NCBI RefSeq assembly: GCF_900120335.1
Contig: NZ_LT635477.1
Span: forward strand, 372,001-436,000
Source: Helicobacter pylori
GTDB lineage: Bacteria; Campylobacterota; Campylobacteria; Campylobacterales; Helicobacteraceae
Length of the DNA stretch: 64,000 nt
Direction: 5' to 3'
Shown here in pieces: positions 1 to 8,613 of this stretch (positions within the stretch are counted from its first letter, which is position 1; every line of letters begins with the position of its first letter). The position numbers and the translations under genes were made by a program. The notes under the pieces are model-generated. The model ran no database searches and was not told where the DNA came from. It saw only the letters and a list, made by a program, of their open reading frames with translations.

Positions 1-463
1 TAGCCAAAGATAAGTCGCCATGACTTAGGGCTAGTTTGATCATCTTAGAATGCACGCTAATGTTTTGGACTTTCACTTCAGGCACAATAATGGTTTTTTC
101 AAAACGCTCTTTTAAAAATAAAGCGTCATTTTGTCTCCCATGCCCAAACCTGAAATCATAGCCTACGACTAGGCGTTCTAAGTTGGGGAATTTCTTTTTT
201 AAAAGCTCTAAAAAATCTAGGGCGTTTAATTGTGAAATTTCTTCTAAATACACAAAAAATAAAGGCATCTTAACGAGTTTGGCGCGGTATTTTAGGGGGG
301 TTAAATAGCCCTTAGTGTAATGCTTTTTTTCTATGATTAAAAGGGCTTTGGGATCTTTTAATTCCTTAAAAAGGGCTTGATGCCCTAAATGCAAGCCATC
401 AAATTTACCGATAGCTAGGCTTTTAATCTCAGGCTCGCTTGAAATGGATAAAAAATTCAACAT
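1..463 (-). CDS. ribF: Riboflavin kinase/FAD synthetase (RibF), 5' part only
   Basis: The visible 154 codons form the FAD-synthetase (nucleotidyltransferase) half of a bifunctional RibF, which makes FMN and FAD from riboflavin in the cytoplasm. The start ATG is at 461-463. Near the N-terminus is the adenylyltransferase motif KFDGLHLGHQ, and further in GYDFRFGHGR, the second conserved motif of this family. The riboflavin-kinase half lies beyond the left edge. The start is 35 nt inside the 3' end of tlyA in another frame, so the two are probably translationally coupled. Identification is firm; the gene is truncated only by the window. Confidence 0.9.
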   Translation of the reverse strand, partial: MLNFLSISSEPEIKSLAIGKFDGLHLGHQALFKELKDPKALLIIEKKHYTKGYLTPLKYRAKLVKMPLFFVYLEEISQLNALDFLELLKKKFPNLERLVVGYDFRFGHGRQNDALFLKERFEKTIIVPEVKVQNISVHSKMIKLALSHGDLSLA

Positions 464-1136
464 TCCCGTTTTTCCCTTTCACTAAGCTTTCTTGGATCGT
501 TAAGATTTGAAAATCCTTTGTTTTTAAATGGTTTTTAAAGTTTTCTAAAGCGTTCAAAATGGCTTCTTTATCCATCACCACCCCCTTTTTATTGCGTTTT
601 GTGGCTCTGCCCACTTCAAATTGCGGTTTGAAAAGTGCTAGAAATTCACCGCTTAAAGGCACAATCGCTTCTAAAATACAATATAAAGAAATAAAGCTCA
701 CATCACAAAGCGCTAAATCAATTTTTTCTGGCGTTTTAAACCCTCTAATATCGCATTCTTCGTAACATTCTATGCGCTGGTCGTTTTTCAAACTTTCATC
801 TAATTGCATTTTCCCCACATCCACGCAAAGCACCTTTTTAGCCCCTTTTAAAAGAGCCACTTGACTAAAGCCCCCCTTACTCGCTCCCACGTCTAAAACA
901 ACCTTTTCTTTAAAATCTATAAAGTGATTTTCTAAAAAAGCCCCTAATTTTTCCCCAGCCCTGCTAACGAATAGATTGGGAGCGATGAGTTCAATTTGAT
1001 CACCCTCTTTAATGATAAAAGAGGGTTTAGAAACCACCATTTTATTGACTAAAACCTGTTTTTTTAAAACCAACGCCTTAGCTTTTTCTCTGCTATTTGC
1101 TAAATGCTGGTTGAATAGGGCGTAATCTAGGCGCAT
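429..1136 (-). CDS. tlyA: TlyA, S4-domain rRNA 2'-O-methyltransferase / 'hemolysin A'
   Basis: A 235-aa protein of usual TlyA length. Residues about 1-60 form an S4 RNA-binding domain (starts MRLDYALF, SREKAKALV). From about residue 60 it is an FtsJ/RrmJ-like SAM methyltransferase with VSRAGEKL, the SAM-binding motif DVGASKGGFSQ, and LCDVSFIS. In other bacteria TlyA 2'-O-methylates 16S and/or 23S rRNA and so sets capreomycin sensitivity. H. pylori TlyA has also been reported to affect haemolysis and adherence; the sequence cannot separate these roles. It abuts the upstream lipoprotein gene (shared base at 1136) and overlaps ribF downstream. Probably HP1086. Confidence 0.93.
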   Translation of the reverse strand: MRLDYALFNQHLANSREKAKALVLKKQVLVNKMVVSKPSFIIKEGDQIELIAPNLFVSRAGEKLGAFLENHFIDFKEKVVLDVGASKGGFSQVALLKGAKKVLCVDVGKMQLDESLKNDQRIECYEECDIRGFKTPEKIDLALCDVSFISLYCILEAIVPLSGEFLALFKPQFEVGRATKRNKKGVVMDKEAILNALENFKNHLKTKDFQILTIQESLVKGKNGNVEFFIHFKRA

Positions 1137-1651
1137 TAAAATTGAGGTAAGGGGACTTGATAAGCGAAATTAAAAACAATTTTGCCTAAACTATAGGCAT
1201 CAAGCTCTAGTTTGGCTTCTTGCACCGCTAAATAATCCAATTTGTCAAAAGCGAGCAAAAAGGCTCGACTCCACCTGTTCGTGGTTTCTAAAATGCCATC
1301 AAATTCATCTTTTGTGATTTCTCGCACCCATAAAGGCTCTGAGCCTGTAGGTTTTGTGCCAAAAAGTTCATAAGAAATATAGCCATCATCTATCCAGTCG
1401 TTATTTTGCGTGAAAATCTCCACTAAAAAATACTCATGATCGTAGTAAGTGCCGCTATCCACATCGTTTAAATGCGTAGCGATAGCCGTGATGATAGGCA
1501 CATTATCTTGGGTGATTTCGCCTTTCCTGCTGGCTTGGATCTTTTTTTCTAAAACTAAGTCTAGCGTGTAAGTGTCTTCATTAAAATTGCTCACACACCC
1601 CAAACAAAAGAATAAAAACACCAGAAGTATTGAGAGATTTTTCAAGCCCAT
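1136..1651 (-). CDS. Putative lipoprotein (HP1085-like)
   Basis: A 171-aa protein with a lipoprotein signal: hydrophobic residues about 5-18 followed by the lipobox LGC, so Cys19 should be lipidated. The mature part is rich in acidic and aromatic residues. I recognise no enzymatic domain. It is the first gene of a minus-strand run lipoprotein-tlyA-ribF and its stop touches the tlyA start. The divergent pyrB begins 66 bp away, so both promoters lie in 1652-1717. Function unknown; a Helicobacter-restricted envelope lipoprotein is likely. Confidence 0.8.
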   Translation of the reverse strand: MGLKNLSILLVFLFFCLGCVSNFNEDTYTLDLVLEKKIQASRKGEITQDNVPIITAIATHLNDVDSGTYYDHEYFLVEIFTQNNDWIDDGYISYELFGTKPTGSEPLWVREITKDEFDGILETTNRWSRAFLLAFDKLDYLAVQEAKLELDAYSLGKIVFNFAYQVPLPQF

Positions 1652-1694
1652 TCCTTGCTAAAACCCATGCCATTTTTAGCTAAAATAAAATCCA

Positions 1695-1713
1695 TATTAT
1701 AACTAAAAGGGGG
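1695..1713 (+). promoter_or_regulatory. pyrB promoter -10 and ribosome-binding site
   Basis: TATTAT at 1695-1700 serves as a likely -10 box and AAAAGGGGG at 1705-1713 as a strong Shine-Dalgarno, 4 nt before the pyrB ATG at 1718. The leader would be very short (about 10 nt), leaving no room for a pyrimidine-responsive attenuator. Confidence 0.5.
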
Positions 1714-1717
1714 TTTT

Positions 1718-2641
1718 ATGCCAAAAAAATGCCGACACTTGCTCCAAACTAGCGATTTAAGCCTAGATGAAATCAAGCTTTTATTAAAAAAAGCGAGCGT
1801 TTATGCGAACGATTTTAACGCCGTGTCTTTAGAGACAAGAGAAAAAATGCAAAATAAAATCATCGTGGCTTTATTTTTTGAAAATTCCACCAGAACGGTG
1901 TCTAGTTTTGAAATCGCAAGCTTGAGGTTAGGGGCAAAAATAGTGAAATTAAACATGCAAACGAGCTCCACTTCAAAGGGTGAAACCCTAATAGACACTT
2001 TTAAAAATATCCATGCCATGCAGCCTGACGCTATCATCACACGGCATGCTTTTTCAAGCGCGCCTTTTAAATTGGCTGAATTTTCACAATGCCCCTTGAT
2101 TAACGCAGGAAGCGGCACAAGCGCTCACCCTACCCAAGCCTTATTAGACTTGCTCACCCTTTATCGGCATTTTGGCAGTTTGGAAAATCTAAAGGGGAAG
2201 AAAATCGCTTTTATAGGCGATGTGAAAAATTCCAGAGTGGCTAATAGCAACATTAAATTACTCCAAAGGCTAGGGCTTGAGATCATGCTGTGCGCTCCAA
2301 GCTCCATGCTCCCTATCACTCCTTTAAAAACGACGCATAACATTGAAGAAGCGATAGGATTTGCTGACATTTTAATGAGCTTGAGGACCCAAACCGAACG
2401 GCACAACGCGCCCATTTTTGCGAGCTTGAAAGATTATGGCAACGCTTATTGCATCACCCAAAAACGCCTAGATGATCACGCTAAAAATAAAGAGGTCATT
2501 ATTTTACACCCAGGCCCGGTGCATAGGGATATTGATATAGAAAGCACGGTGTTAGAAGACAAGCGATCTAAAGTTTTAGAGCAAGTCAAAAATGGCGTGG
2601 CAATGCGCATGGCGGTGTTGGAGTTTTTATTAATAAATTAA
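1718..2641 (+). CDS. pyrB: Aspartate carbamoyltransferase catalytic subunit
   Basis: PyrB condenses carbamoyl phosphate and aspartate, the first committed step of pyrimidine synthesis. At 307 aa it is the standard catalytic chain. Visible signatures are the carbamoyl-phosphate loop [12 protein letters not shown] near residue 52, the second-half motif [13 protein letters not shown], and [12 protein letters not shown] near the C-terminus. No pyrI regulatory subunit is next to it, consistent with an unregulated enzyme. It is monocistronic here: a lipoprotein gene is divergent upstream, and a separately promoted OMP gene follows 283 bp downstream. Corresponds to HP1084. Confidence 0.97.
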   Translation: MPKKCRHLLQTSDLSLDEIKLLLKKASVYANDFNAVSLETREKMQNKIIVALFFENSTRTVSSFEIASLRLGAKIVKLNMQTSSTSKGETLIDTFKNIHAMQPDAIITRHAFSSAPFKLAEFSQCPLINAGSGTSAHPTQALLDLLTLYRHFGSLENLKGKKIAFIGDVKNSRVANSNIKLLQRLGLEIMLCAPSSMLPITPLKTTHNIEEAIGFADILMSLRTQTERHNAPIFASLKDYGNAYCITQKRLDDHAKNKEVIILHPGPVHRDIDIESTVLEDKRSKVLEQVKNGVAMRMAVLEFLLIN

Positions 2642-2802
2642 GTTTAAAAAACTTAAAAAAGGCTTTTAGCATTGTTTAAAATCAATATAAGAACTTTCAT
2701 ATTAAAAAAGTGGGTTTGGTTGTAAAACGGTGCAAAAATCCCACTTTGATTAAATTTTGATTTACTCTATCTCATTCTATGATGAAACTAAAAAAATTTC
2801 GT

Positions 2803-2808
2803 TATAAT
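2803..2808 (+). promoter_or_regulatory. Putative -10 box upstream of the HofB-like OMP gene
   Basis: TATAAT lies at 2803-2808 in the AT-rich 283-bp spacer after pyrB, giving a leader of about 110 nt before the OMP start at 2925. No -35 is evident, as is common for sigma-80 promoters of H. pylori. Nothing else is recognisable in 2642-2924. Confidence 0.45.
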
Positions 2809-2924
2809 CTAAAATAGTTGAGTTAATTAAAAGTAAATAAATAGCTTGATTATGCTTCTTTGTTTTTTAGATCAGTTAAGAATTGTATAGTCTTTAAGAT
2901 GTATTGGCTATTAAAAGGGAAAAA

Positions 2925-4364
2925 ATGAAAAATAGCGCGCCTTTAAAGAATAAAGTTTTTTGTGGGTTATACGTTTTGAGTTTGAACGCTTCTGTGCAAG
3001 CGTTTGATTATAAAATTGAAGTTTTGGCGGAGTCCTTTTCTAAGGTTGGCTTTAATAAGAAAAAGATTGACATAGCTAGGGGGATTTATCCTACAGAGAC
3101 TTTTGTAACCGCTGTGGGTCAGGGCAATATTTATGCGGATTTTTTATCCAAAAGCCTTAAAGATCAAGGGCATGTTTTAGAGGGAAAAGTCGGCGGCACA
3201 ATCGGTGGGATTGCTTATGACAGCACGAAATTCAATCAAGGCGGATCGGTTATTTATAATTACATCGGTTATTGGGATGGCTATTTAGGGGGTAAAAGGG
3301 CCTTGCTTGATGGCACGAGTATCCATGAGTGCGCGCTTGGTTCTGATGGCAAGGTGATTGATTCTATAGCGTGCGGGAACGCTAGAGCCAATAAGATCCG
3401 CCGTAATTACTTGATGAATAACGCTTTTTTAGAATACCGCTATAAGGATATTTTTACGGCTAAAGGAGGGCGTTATCAATCCAATGCTCCTTATATGAGC
3501 TCTTACACGCAAGGTTTTGAAATCAGCGCTAAAATCAAGGATAAAAATGAGGGGAGTCATAAATTATGGTGGTTTAGCTCATGGGGTAGGGCGTTCGCTT
3601 ATGGGGAGTGGATTTATGATTTTTATTCTCCAAGAACCGTGATTAAAAACGGGCGCACTCTAAATTATGGTATCCATTTAGTGGATTACACTTACGAAAG
3701 GAAAGGGGTTAGCGTCAGCCCTTTTTTCCAATTTTCGCCCGGGACTTATTATAGCCCTGGGGTGGCTGTAGGCTATGATAGTAACCCTAATTTCAATGGC
3801 GTGGGCTTTAGATCCGAAACGAAGGCTTATATTTTGCTCCCTGTCCATGCCCCCCTTAAAAGGGATACTTATCGTTACGCTGTGAAAGCGGGTACTGCCG
3901 GGCAAAGCCTGCTCATTAGGCAACGATTTGATTACAATGAATTTAATTTCGGGGGAGCGTTTTATAAAGTATGGAAAAACGCAAACGCTTACATAGGCAC
4001 GACAGGAAACCCTTTAGGCATTGATTTTTGGACCAATAGCGTTTATGATATAGGGCAAGCCTTAAGCCATGTGGTAACCGCTGATGCCGTCTCTGGCTGG
4101 GTTTTTGGTGGGGGCGTGCATAAAAAATGGCTGTGGGGGACTTTGTGGCGTTGGACTAGCGGCACTTTAGCCAATGAAGCGAGCGCGACTGTTAATGTGG
4201 GCTATAAGATCAGTAAGAGTTTGACAGCGAGCGTGAAATTAGAATATTTGGGCGTGATGACGCATTCAGGCTTTACGGTAGGGAGTTACAGGCCCACGCC
4301 CGGCTCTAAAGCGCTTTATTCAGACAGAAGCCATTTGATGACAACCCTTAGCGCTAAATTCTAA
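2925..4364 (+). CDS. hofB: Outer-membrane protein of the Hof family (HofB-like)
   Basis: Start chosen at ATG 2925, preceded by AAAAGGGA. A TTG seven codons upstream is open but has no Shine-Dalgarno. The 479-aa product has a signal peptide (KNKVFCGLYVLSLNASVQA, cleavage before FDYK), then alternating aromatic/hydrophobic strands typical of a beta-barrel, ending ...LSAKF with the C-terminal Phe used for BAM recognition. Size and N-terminal FDYK agree with the Helicobacter outer membrane (Hof) family, and the position matches HP1083/HofB. Substrate is unknown; Hof proteins are presumed porin-like. Followed by a hairpin at 4370-4393. Confidence 0.85.
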   Translation: MKNSAPLKNKVFCGLYVLSLNASVQAFDYKIEVLAESFSKVGFNKKKIDIARGIYPTETFVTAVGQGNIYADFLSKSLKDQGHVLEGKVGGTIGGIAYDSTKFNQGGSVIYNYIGYWDGYLGGKRALLDGTSIHECALGSDGKVIDSIACGNARANKIRRNYLMNNAFLEYRYKDIFTAKGGRYQSNAPYMSSYTQGFEISAKIKDKNEGSHKLWWFSSWGRAFAYGEWIYDFYSPRTVIKNGRTLNYGIHLVDYTYERKGVSVSPFFQFSPGTYYSPGVAVGYDSNPNFNGVGFRSETKAYILLPVHAPLKRDTYRYAVKAGTAGQSLLIRQRFDYNEFNFGGAFYKVWKNANAYIGTTGNPLGIDFWTNSVYDIGQALSHVVTADAVSGWVFGGGVHKKWLWGTLWRWTSGTLANEASATVNVGYKISKSLTASVKLEYLGVMTHSGFTVGSYRPTPGSKALYSDRSHLMTTLSAKF

Positions 4365-4369
4365 TCAAT

Positions 4370-4393
4370 CGCTTTAAGCTGTTTATTAAAGCG
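4370..4393 (+). terminator. Hairpin after the OMP gene
   Basis: An 8-bp perfect inverted repeat (CGCTTTAA / TTAAAGCG) with an 8-nt loop begins 5 nt after the OMP stop. It is not followed by a clean T run, so termination efficiency is uncertain. A TATAAT at 4418-4423 then provides a promoter for the ABC exporter gene. Confidence 0.4.
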
Positions 4394-4454
4394 TTAAAAA
4401 TCCCCTAATAAAAACACTATAATAAGAGTTCAATCAAATCCAAAGGTTAAGCAT

Positions 4455-6110
4455 TTGAAACTCTTTTTCAGGCGTTATTCTAAATATCTTAAAGAGCATT
4501 ATAAAAGTTTTACAGTGGTTTTATTTTCTTCTTTAGTGGTGGCTTTAAGCACGGCTTGGGGGACTTATTTGGTCAAGCCCACTTTAGATGAAATTTTTAT
4601 CAATAAAGACACTCACATGCTCAAAATCTTGCCTTTTTTAGTGATTTTGGCGTATTTGGGTAAGAGTGGGGGCATGTATTTAGGCACTTATTTCACTAAC
4701 TTTATTGGGCTTGATATTGTCAAAAAAATACGCAACACTATGTTAGAAAGCCTTCTCAAAATGGAAATGGATTTTTTTAACAGGACTAAAAAAGGCGAAT
4801 TGATCGCAAGAATCACCAATGATATAGGTTTGATTAGGGCGAGTTTGTCCAATTACCTTTCAGAGAGCCTAAGAGAAGGGCTAACGATTGTGGGATTAGT
4901 GGGGGTGGTGATCTATCAAAGCCCTAAATTAGCGCTAGTGGGGCTAGTGATCATGCCGCTAGCCGCCATTCCTATCAGTAAAATCATTCGTAAGGTTAAA
5001 AAACTCGCTAAAGCCCACCAAGAGAGTAACGCCAAAATCACCGCTCGTTTGAGTGAAGTTTTTAACAACGTGGAAGCGATTAAAATCTCTAATGGCGAAA
5101 AATTAGAGCATAAGGCTTTTGTGAAAGAAAATGAAGCGTTTTTTAAAATCGGTATCAAAAACATCGCCGTGGCTGAAATTTCTTCGCCTTTAATGGAGTT
5201 TTTAGGCTCTATCGCTATAGCGTTAGTGATCTATTTAGGGGGGAATGAAGTCATTAAGGGTCATATTAGCGTGGGGGCGTTTTTTTCTTTCATCACGGCC
5301 CTTTTTATGCTTTATACGCCGATCAAACGCCTAACTAGGATTGTTTCTAATTTTCAAGAAGCCTTAGTCGCTAGCGATAGGATCCATGAGATTTTAGAAA
5401 GAGAGCCGGCCATTATTGATGGGGAATTGACACTAGATAACGCCATACACACCATAGAATTTAAAGAGGTATGGCTGGCTTATGCGCTAGAAGATCAAGA
5501 GCGTTATGTTTTAAGCGATATTAGTTTGAAATTCCAGCAAAATGAAATCATCGCTCTAAAAGGCGAAAGCGGGAGCGGCAAAAGCTCATTAGTGAATTTA
5601 ATCTTACGCCTTTATGAGCCAAGTAGGGGCGAAATTTTCATCAATGATCAAAAAATAGAAAGCATCACTCAAAAATCCTTGAGGGAAAAGATTAGCGTTG
5701 TCACTCAAAGGGTGTTTATTTTTAACGGGAGCGTGGCTGAAAATGTGGCGTATGGTTTAGAAATTGATGAAATAAAAATCAAAGAATGCCTAAAAAAAGC
5801 CCAAGCCTTAGATTTTGTGGAAAAAATGCCTCATGGGATAGAAAGCGTTTTAGATGAATTTGGCGCTAACCTTAGCGGCGGGCAACGCCAAAGGATCGCC
5901 ATTGCAAGAGCTTTGTATAAAGACGCTCAAGTTTTAATCTTTGATGAAGCCACTTCGGCTTTAGACAATCACACAGAAGAGAGCGTTAAGCAAAGCATTT
6001 TGGAATTGAAACAAAACCGCTTGATCATTCTCATCTCGCACAACCCAAGCACGCTTAAATTAGCCACTAAGCATGTGAAATTAGAGCATGGGCGTTTGGT
6101 AGAATGCTAA
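4455..6110 (+). CDS. msbA: MsbA-like ABC exporter (half-transporter, TMD-NBD)
   Basis: A 551-aa fused permease-ATPase. Residues about 20-300 form an exporter-type membrane domain with six hydrophobic segments. From about 330 comes the nucleotide-binding domain: Walker A GESGSGKSS, Q-loop VTQRVF, signature LSGGQRQRIA, Walker B VLIFDEATSALD and the H-loop ISHNP. It likely flips lipid A-core or another lipid/drug as a homodimer in the inner membrane; the sequence cannot fix the substrate. The start is TTG at 4455, with AAGG 8 nt upstream. The last 7 nt overlap the next lipoprotein gene, implying coupling. Corresponds to HP1082. Confidence 0.9.
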   Translation: MKLFFRRYSKYLKEHYKSFTVVLFSSLVVALSTAWGTYLVKPTLDEIFINKDTHMLKILPFLVILAYLGKSGGMYLGTYFTNFIGLDIVKKIRNTMLESLLKMEMDFFNRTKKGELIARITNDIGLIRASLSNYLSESLREGLTIVGLVGVVIYQSPKLALVGLVIMPLAAIPISKIIRKVKKLAKAHQESNAKITARLSEVFNNVEAIKISNGEKLEHKAFVKENEAFFKIGIKNIAVAEISSPLMEFLGSIAIALVIYLGGNEVIKGHISVGAFFSFITALFMLYTPIKRLTRIVSNFQEALVASDRIHEILEREPAIIDGELTLDNAIHTIEFKEVWLAYALEDQERYVLSDISLKFQQNEIIALKGESGSGKSSLVNLILRLYEPSRGEIFINDQKIESITQKSLREKISVVTQRVFIFNGSVAENVAYGLEIDEIKIKECLKKAQALDFVEKMPHGIESVLDEFGANLSGGQRQRIAIARALYKDAQVLIFDEATSALDNHTEESVKQSILELKQNRLIILISHNPSTLKLATKHVKLEHGRLVEC

Positions 6111-6727
6111 GGGTTTTAAGCGTTGGTGTCGCTTTTATTTTACTAGGGTGTCAGTTTTTCAACAAAACGACTCTGCATTTAAAATATAAAGATTACCCCA
6201 AAAACAGCCCTTTAAAAACCGCTTCCACTTTAACCCCCCCTAAAATCTTTTTTAACGCCCGTTTTGTGCCGCCCTTTTACCAAAAGGAATTTAAAAAAGC
6301 GATTGCCCAACAAATCGCTTATTTTTTAAAAGATAAAAGCGCTCTCACTTTCAATATTTCAGGCAATGTTTTTTTTTCTTTTGAAGAGAATCCTAAGGAT
6401 TTAAAAGCCATTAAAGAAAGGCTTAAAAAGACTATTGAGCCTAACGCTGACCCTAAATCTGTCATGCGGTTTTTAAACCTTCAAGCGAGTTTGATTTTAG
6501 AATGCGTCCCGCAAACCGCTTGCCCGTTTGACACCCTTTTAATCCCCACCGCTTTCAGCGTGCCTGTTTATTACGCTAATCGTTTGGGCGATAACCCCTC
6601 TCTTTTTCCCCAAGAAGACAAATCCTATTATAACGCTTTAATCAAGGCCCTTAATAAGGCTTACTATTCTCTTATGGAGGGTTTAGAAAAGCGTTTGAAC
6701 GCTATAGAAAATGCGGCATGGCTTTAG
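6104..6727 (+). CDS. Putative lipoprotein (HP1081-like)
   Basis: A 207-aa protein with signal peptide and lipobox (FILLGCQF, lipidated Cys near residue 16). The mature region is Lys-rich with a Phe/Ala-rich middle; no known domain was recognised. Its start overlaps the end of the exporter gene and it is followed 3 nt later by the Mrr-like gene, so the three probably form one transcript. Coupling to MsbA might suggest a role in lipid or LPS traffic, but that is inference. The gene carries a C7 tract (6234-6240) and a T9 tract (6369-6377), slippage-prone sites that are in frame here. Confidence 0.8.
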   Translation: MLRVLSVGVAFILLGCQFFNKTTLHLKYKDYPKNSPLKTASTLTPPKIFFNARFVPPFYQKEFKKAIAQQIAYFLKDKSALTFNISGNVFFSFEENPKDLKAIKERLKKTIEPNADPKSVMRFLNLQASLILECVPQTACPFDTLLIPTAFSVPVYYANRLGDNPSLFPQEDKSYYNALIKALNKAYYSLMEGLEKRLNAIENAAWL

Positions 6728-6730
6728 GGC

Positions 6731-7300
6731 ATGAAAAAGATTTTATTTTTCATTTTTGTTGTTTTGTTTTCGGTAGGGATTTATTTAATTTGGCATGTTG
6801 TATTGGAAAAAGCTTTAGAATTGAAATTAGCTACTTCAGCTAATGATTTGCTTTTAAAATTGTTAGCGCTTCTTGGCGTTTTTTCAATATTAGTGTTATT
6901 TCAAGGCGTTATTTCTTCGTATAAGAAGCGCCAACTCAAACGCATTTTGCAAAAAATAGACGCCATGAACGGCTTTGAATTTGAAGAATATTCCAAAATC
7001 TTTTTCACTTCCAAGGGTTTTGCAGTCACAATCACTCAAAAAAGCGGCGATTATGGAGCGGATTTGATTATAGAAAAAGATGGCGTCAAATGGGCGGTTC
7101 AAGCCAAACGCTACTCGCATAAAGTTTCGCCCAAAGCCATTCAAGAGGTGGTCTCTTCTAAAGCTTACTACGCTTGCGAAAAAGCCTGCGTGATCACCAA
7201 TAGCTACTTCACGCAAGCCGCTCAAAAACTGGCTCAAGCTAATGAAGTGATTTTGATTGATAGAGACGAATGGGTCAAATTTTTGGGTGGGAAAAACTAA
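6731..7300 (+). CDS. Membrane-anchored Mrr-like restriction endonuclease domain protein
   Basis: A 189-aa protein with two N-terminal membrane segments (about residues 4-22 and 40-62), a basic linker (YKKRQLKR), and a C-terminal Mrr_cat / PD-(D/E)XK-like domain. Catalytic-type residues are visible: FEFEEYSKIFF (helix 1 Glu), GDYGADLIIEKDG (catalytic Asp) and WAVQAKRY (QxK). Soluble Mrr proteins cleave modified DNA; membrane-anchored versions are widespread and poorly understood. It follows the lipoprotein gene by 3 nt and precedes the disrupted ATPase/TOPRIM pair, so the segment 6.7-9.4 kb looks like a small nuclease/defence islet. Probably HP1080. Confidence 0.8.
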   Translation: MKKILFFIFVVLFSVGIYLIWHVVLEKALELKLATSANDLLLKLLALLGVFSILVLFQGVISSYKKRQLKRILQKIDAMNGFEFEEYSKIFFTSKGFAVTITQKSGDYGADLIIEKDGVKWAVQAKRYSHKVSPKAIQEVVSSKAYYACEKACVITNSYFTQAAQKLAQANEVILIDRDEWVKFLGGKN

Positions 7301-7384
7301 TCCAAATAGGATAATTTATATAATGCTTTTATTTTTATGATTTCTTATTTATTTCCTATTAAATTTTGTCGTAATCGCATGCAC

Positions 7385-7428
7385 TATAATATGAAAATTT
7401 AGCATCAATTTTTGTTTGGATAAAGGGG
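7385..7428 (+). promoter_or_regulatory. Promoter and RBS of the ATPase/TOPRIM module
   Basis: TATAAT at 7385-7390 and AAAGGGG at 7422-7428, 4 nt before the ATG at 7433. The module therefore has its own promoter, separate from the upstream Mrr-like gene. Both signals are intact although both downstream genes are frame-disrupted. Confidence 0.55.
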
Positions 7429-7432
7429 TTCA

Positions 7433-8585
7433 ATGATTCAGTCTGTTCGCATTAAAAATTTTAAGAATTTTAGGAACACTCAAATTGATGGTTTTACCAA
7501 ACTTAATATTATCACCGGCCAAAACAATGCGGGCAAATCCAATTTGTTAGAAGCATTGTATTATTTGGTAGGTAAATCCATGCACCCATGCACTAATGTA
7601 TTAGAAATTTATGACAATATACGCAAAGAGCCTTTAACAACAGAATCAAAAAACTTGATGTTTTATGGTTTAGACACTGAGAAAAAAATACAAATTGTTA
7701 CAACTTTAGACAACAATCAAACCTTAGACTTACAAATAAAATTCATAGCCAATGAAAAACAAAAGGTAATAGAGTCGCAAATAATACCCACAGTAGAGCA
7801 TGCTCAAGAATTCTCTCGGCTTAATTTCACTCTTAAGAAAAACAATAAAGAAATCTATAACGATCATTTAAATATTACTAAAATTCCTAATTTCCCACCA
7901 ATTCCTAATCAGTCAGGCTACAACAGGCAATTTAAGAATTTTGAACCCAGTCAATTGCAAGAACTTCTACCCTTTGAAAGCACTGCTATCATAACGCCTA
8001 GCGATGTTGCACGAAAGCGAGATATTATGAACCCTAATGCTATCCATAATTATGGATCCTAATATCATTCAAGCAATGCGTAAGATTCTTGATGAAAACC
8101 AATTAGAAAAAGAATTAAATGAAAGGCTTAATCAATTTGATAAAAGTATTCAAGCCATCAGATTTAGTGCCAACAACCAACTCAAATTAAAAGTGAAAAA
8201 TATCAAAGAAAAAATCCCATTATCTGTATTTGGTGATGGTTTGATTAAATATTTGTATATTGTAAGTGCTTTTATGGCTGATAACGCAAAAACGATTTAT
8301 ATTGATGAAGTGGAGAATGGCTTACACTTTTCTCGCATGAGATTATTGTTAAAAAATATTATTGATTTTATCAATAATAATAAAGATGGTAATTTGCAAG
8401 TGTTTATGACTACCCACAACCAAGAATTTATAGAAATTTTAGATCAAGTTATTAGAGAAAAGGATTTTGTGCATCAAACTAAGTTGTTTTGCTTAGAACA
8501 ATACAATGGTTCAATCGTTGCAGAGCCTTATTATGGAGAAAATTTAGAATATTATTTTGAAAATGAAGAGAATCTTTTTGGCTAA
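7433..8585 (+). pseudogene. OLD/RecF-type (AAA_15/AAA_21-like) ATPase, frame-disrupted
   Basis: Two overlapping frames together encode one ATPase. The first (7433-8062, 209 aa) has the N-terminal FKNF strand and Walker A GQNNAGKSN. The second (8037-8585, 182 aa) has a signature-like FGDGLIKYLYI, Walker B IYIDEVENGLH and the H-loop TTHNQEF. Omitting 25 nt (8041-8065 or an equivalent phase between the two CCTAAT copies) reads NPN straight into IIQAMRK and gives one 375-codon frame. The flanks ATGAACCCTAAT and ATGGATCCTAAT are near repeats, so a local duplication/insertion is likely. The family is typical of OLD, PARIS and related phage-defence ATPases. Base composition looks more AT-rich than the flanks. 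Two separate half-proteins associating remains possible. Confidence 0.75.
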
Positions 8586-8613
8586 AGCATCATGCTAAAA
8601 TTAGGATCATTCA

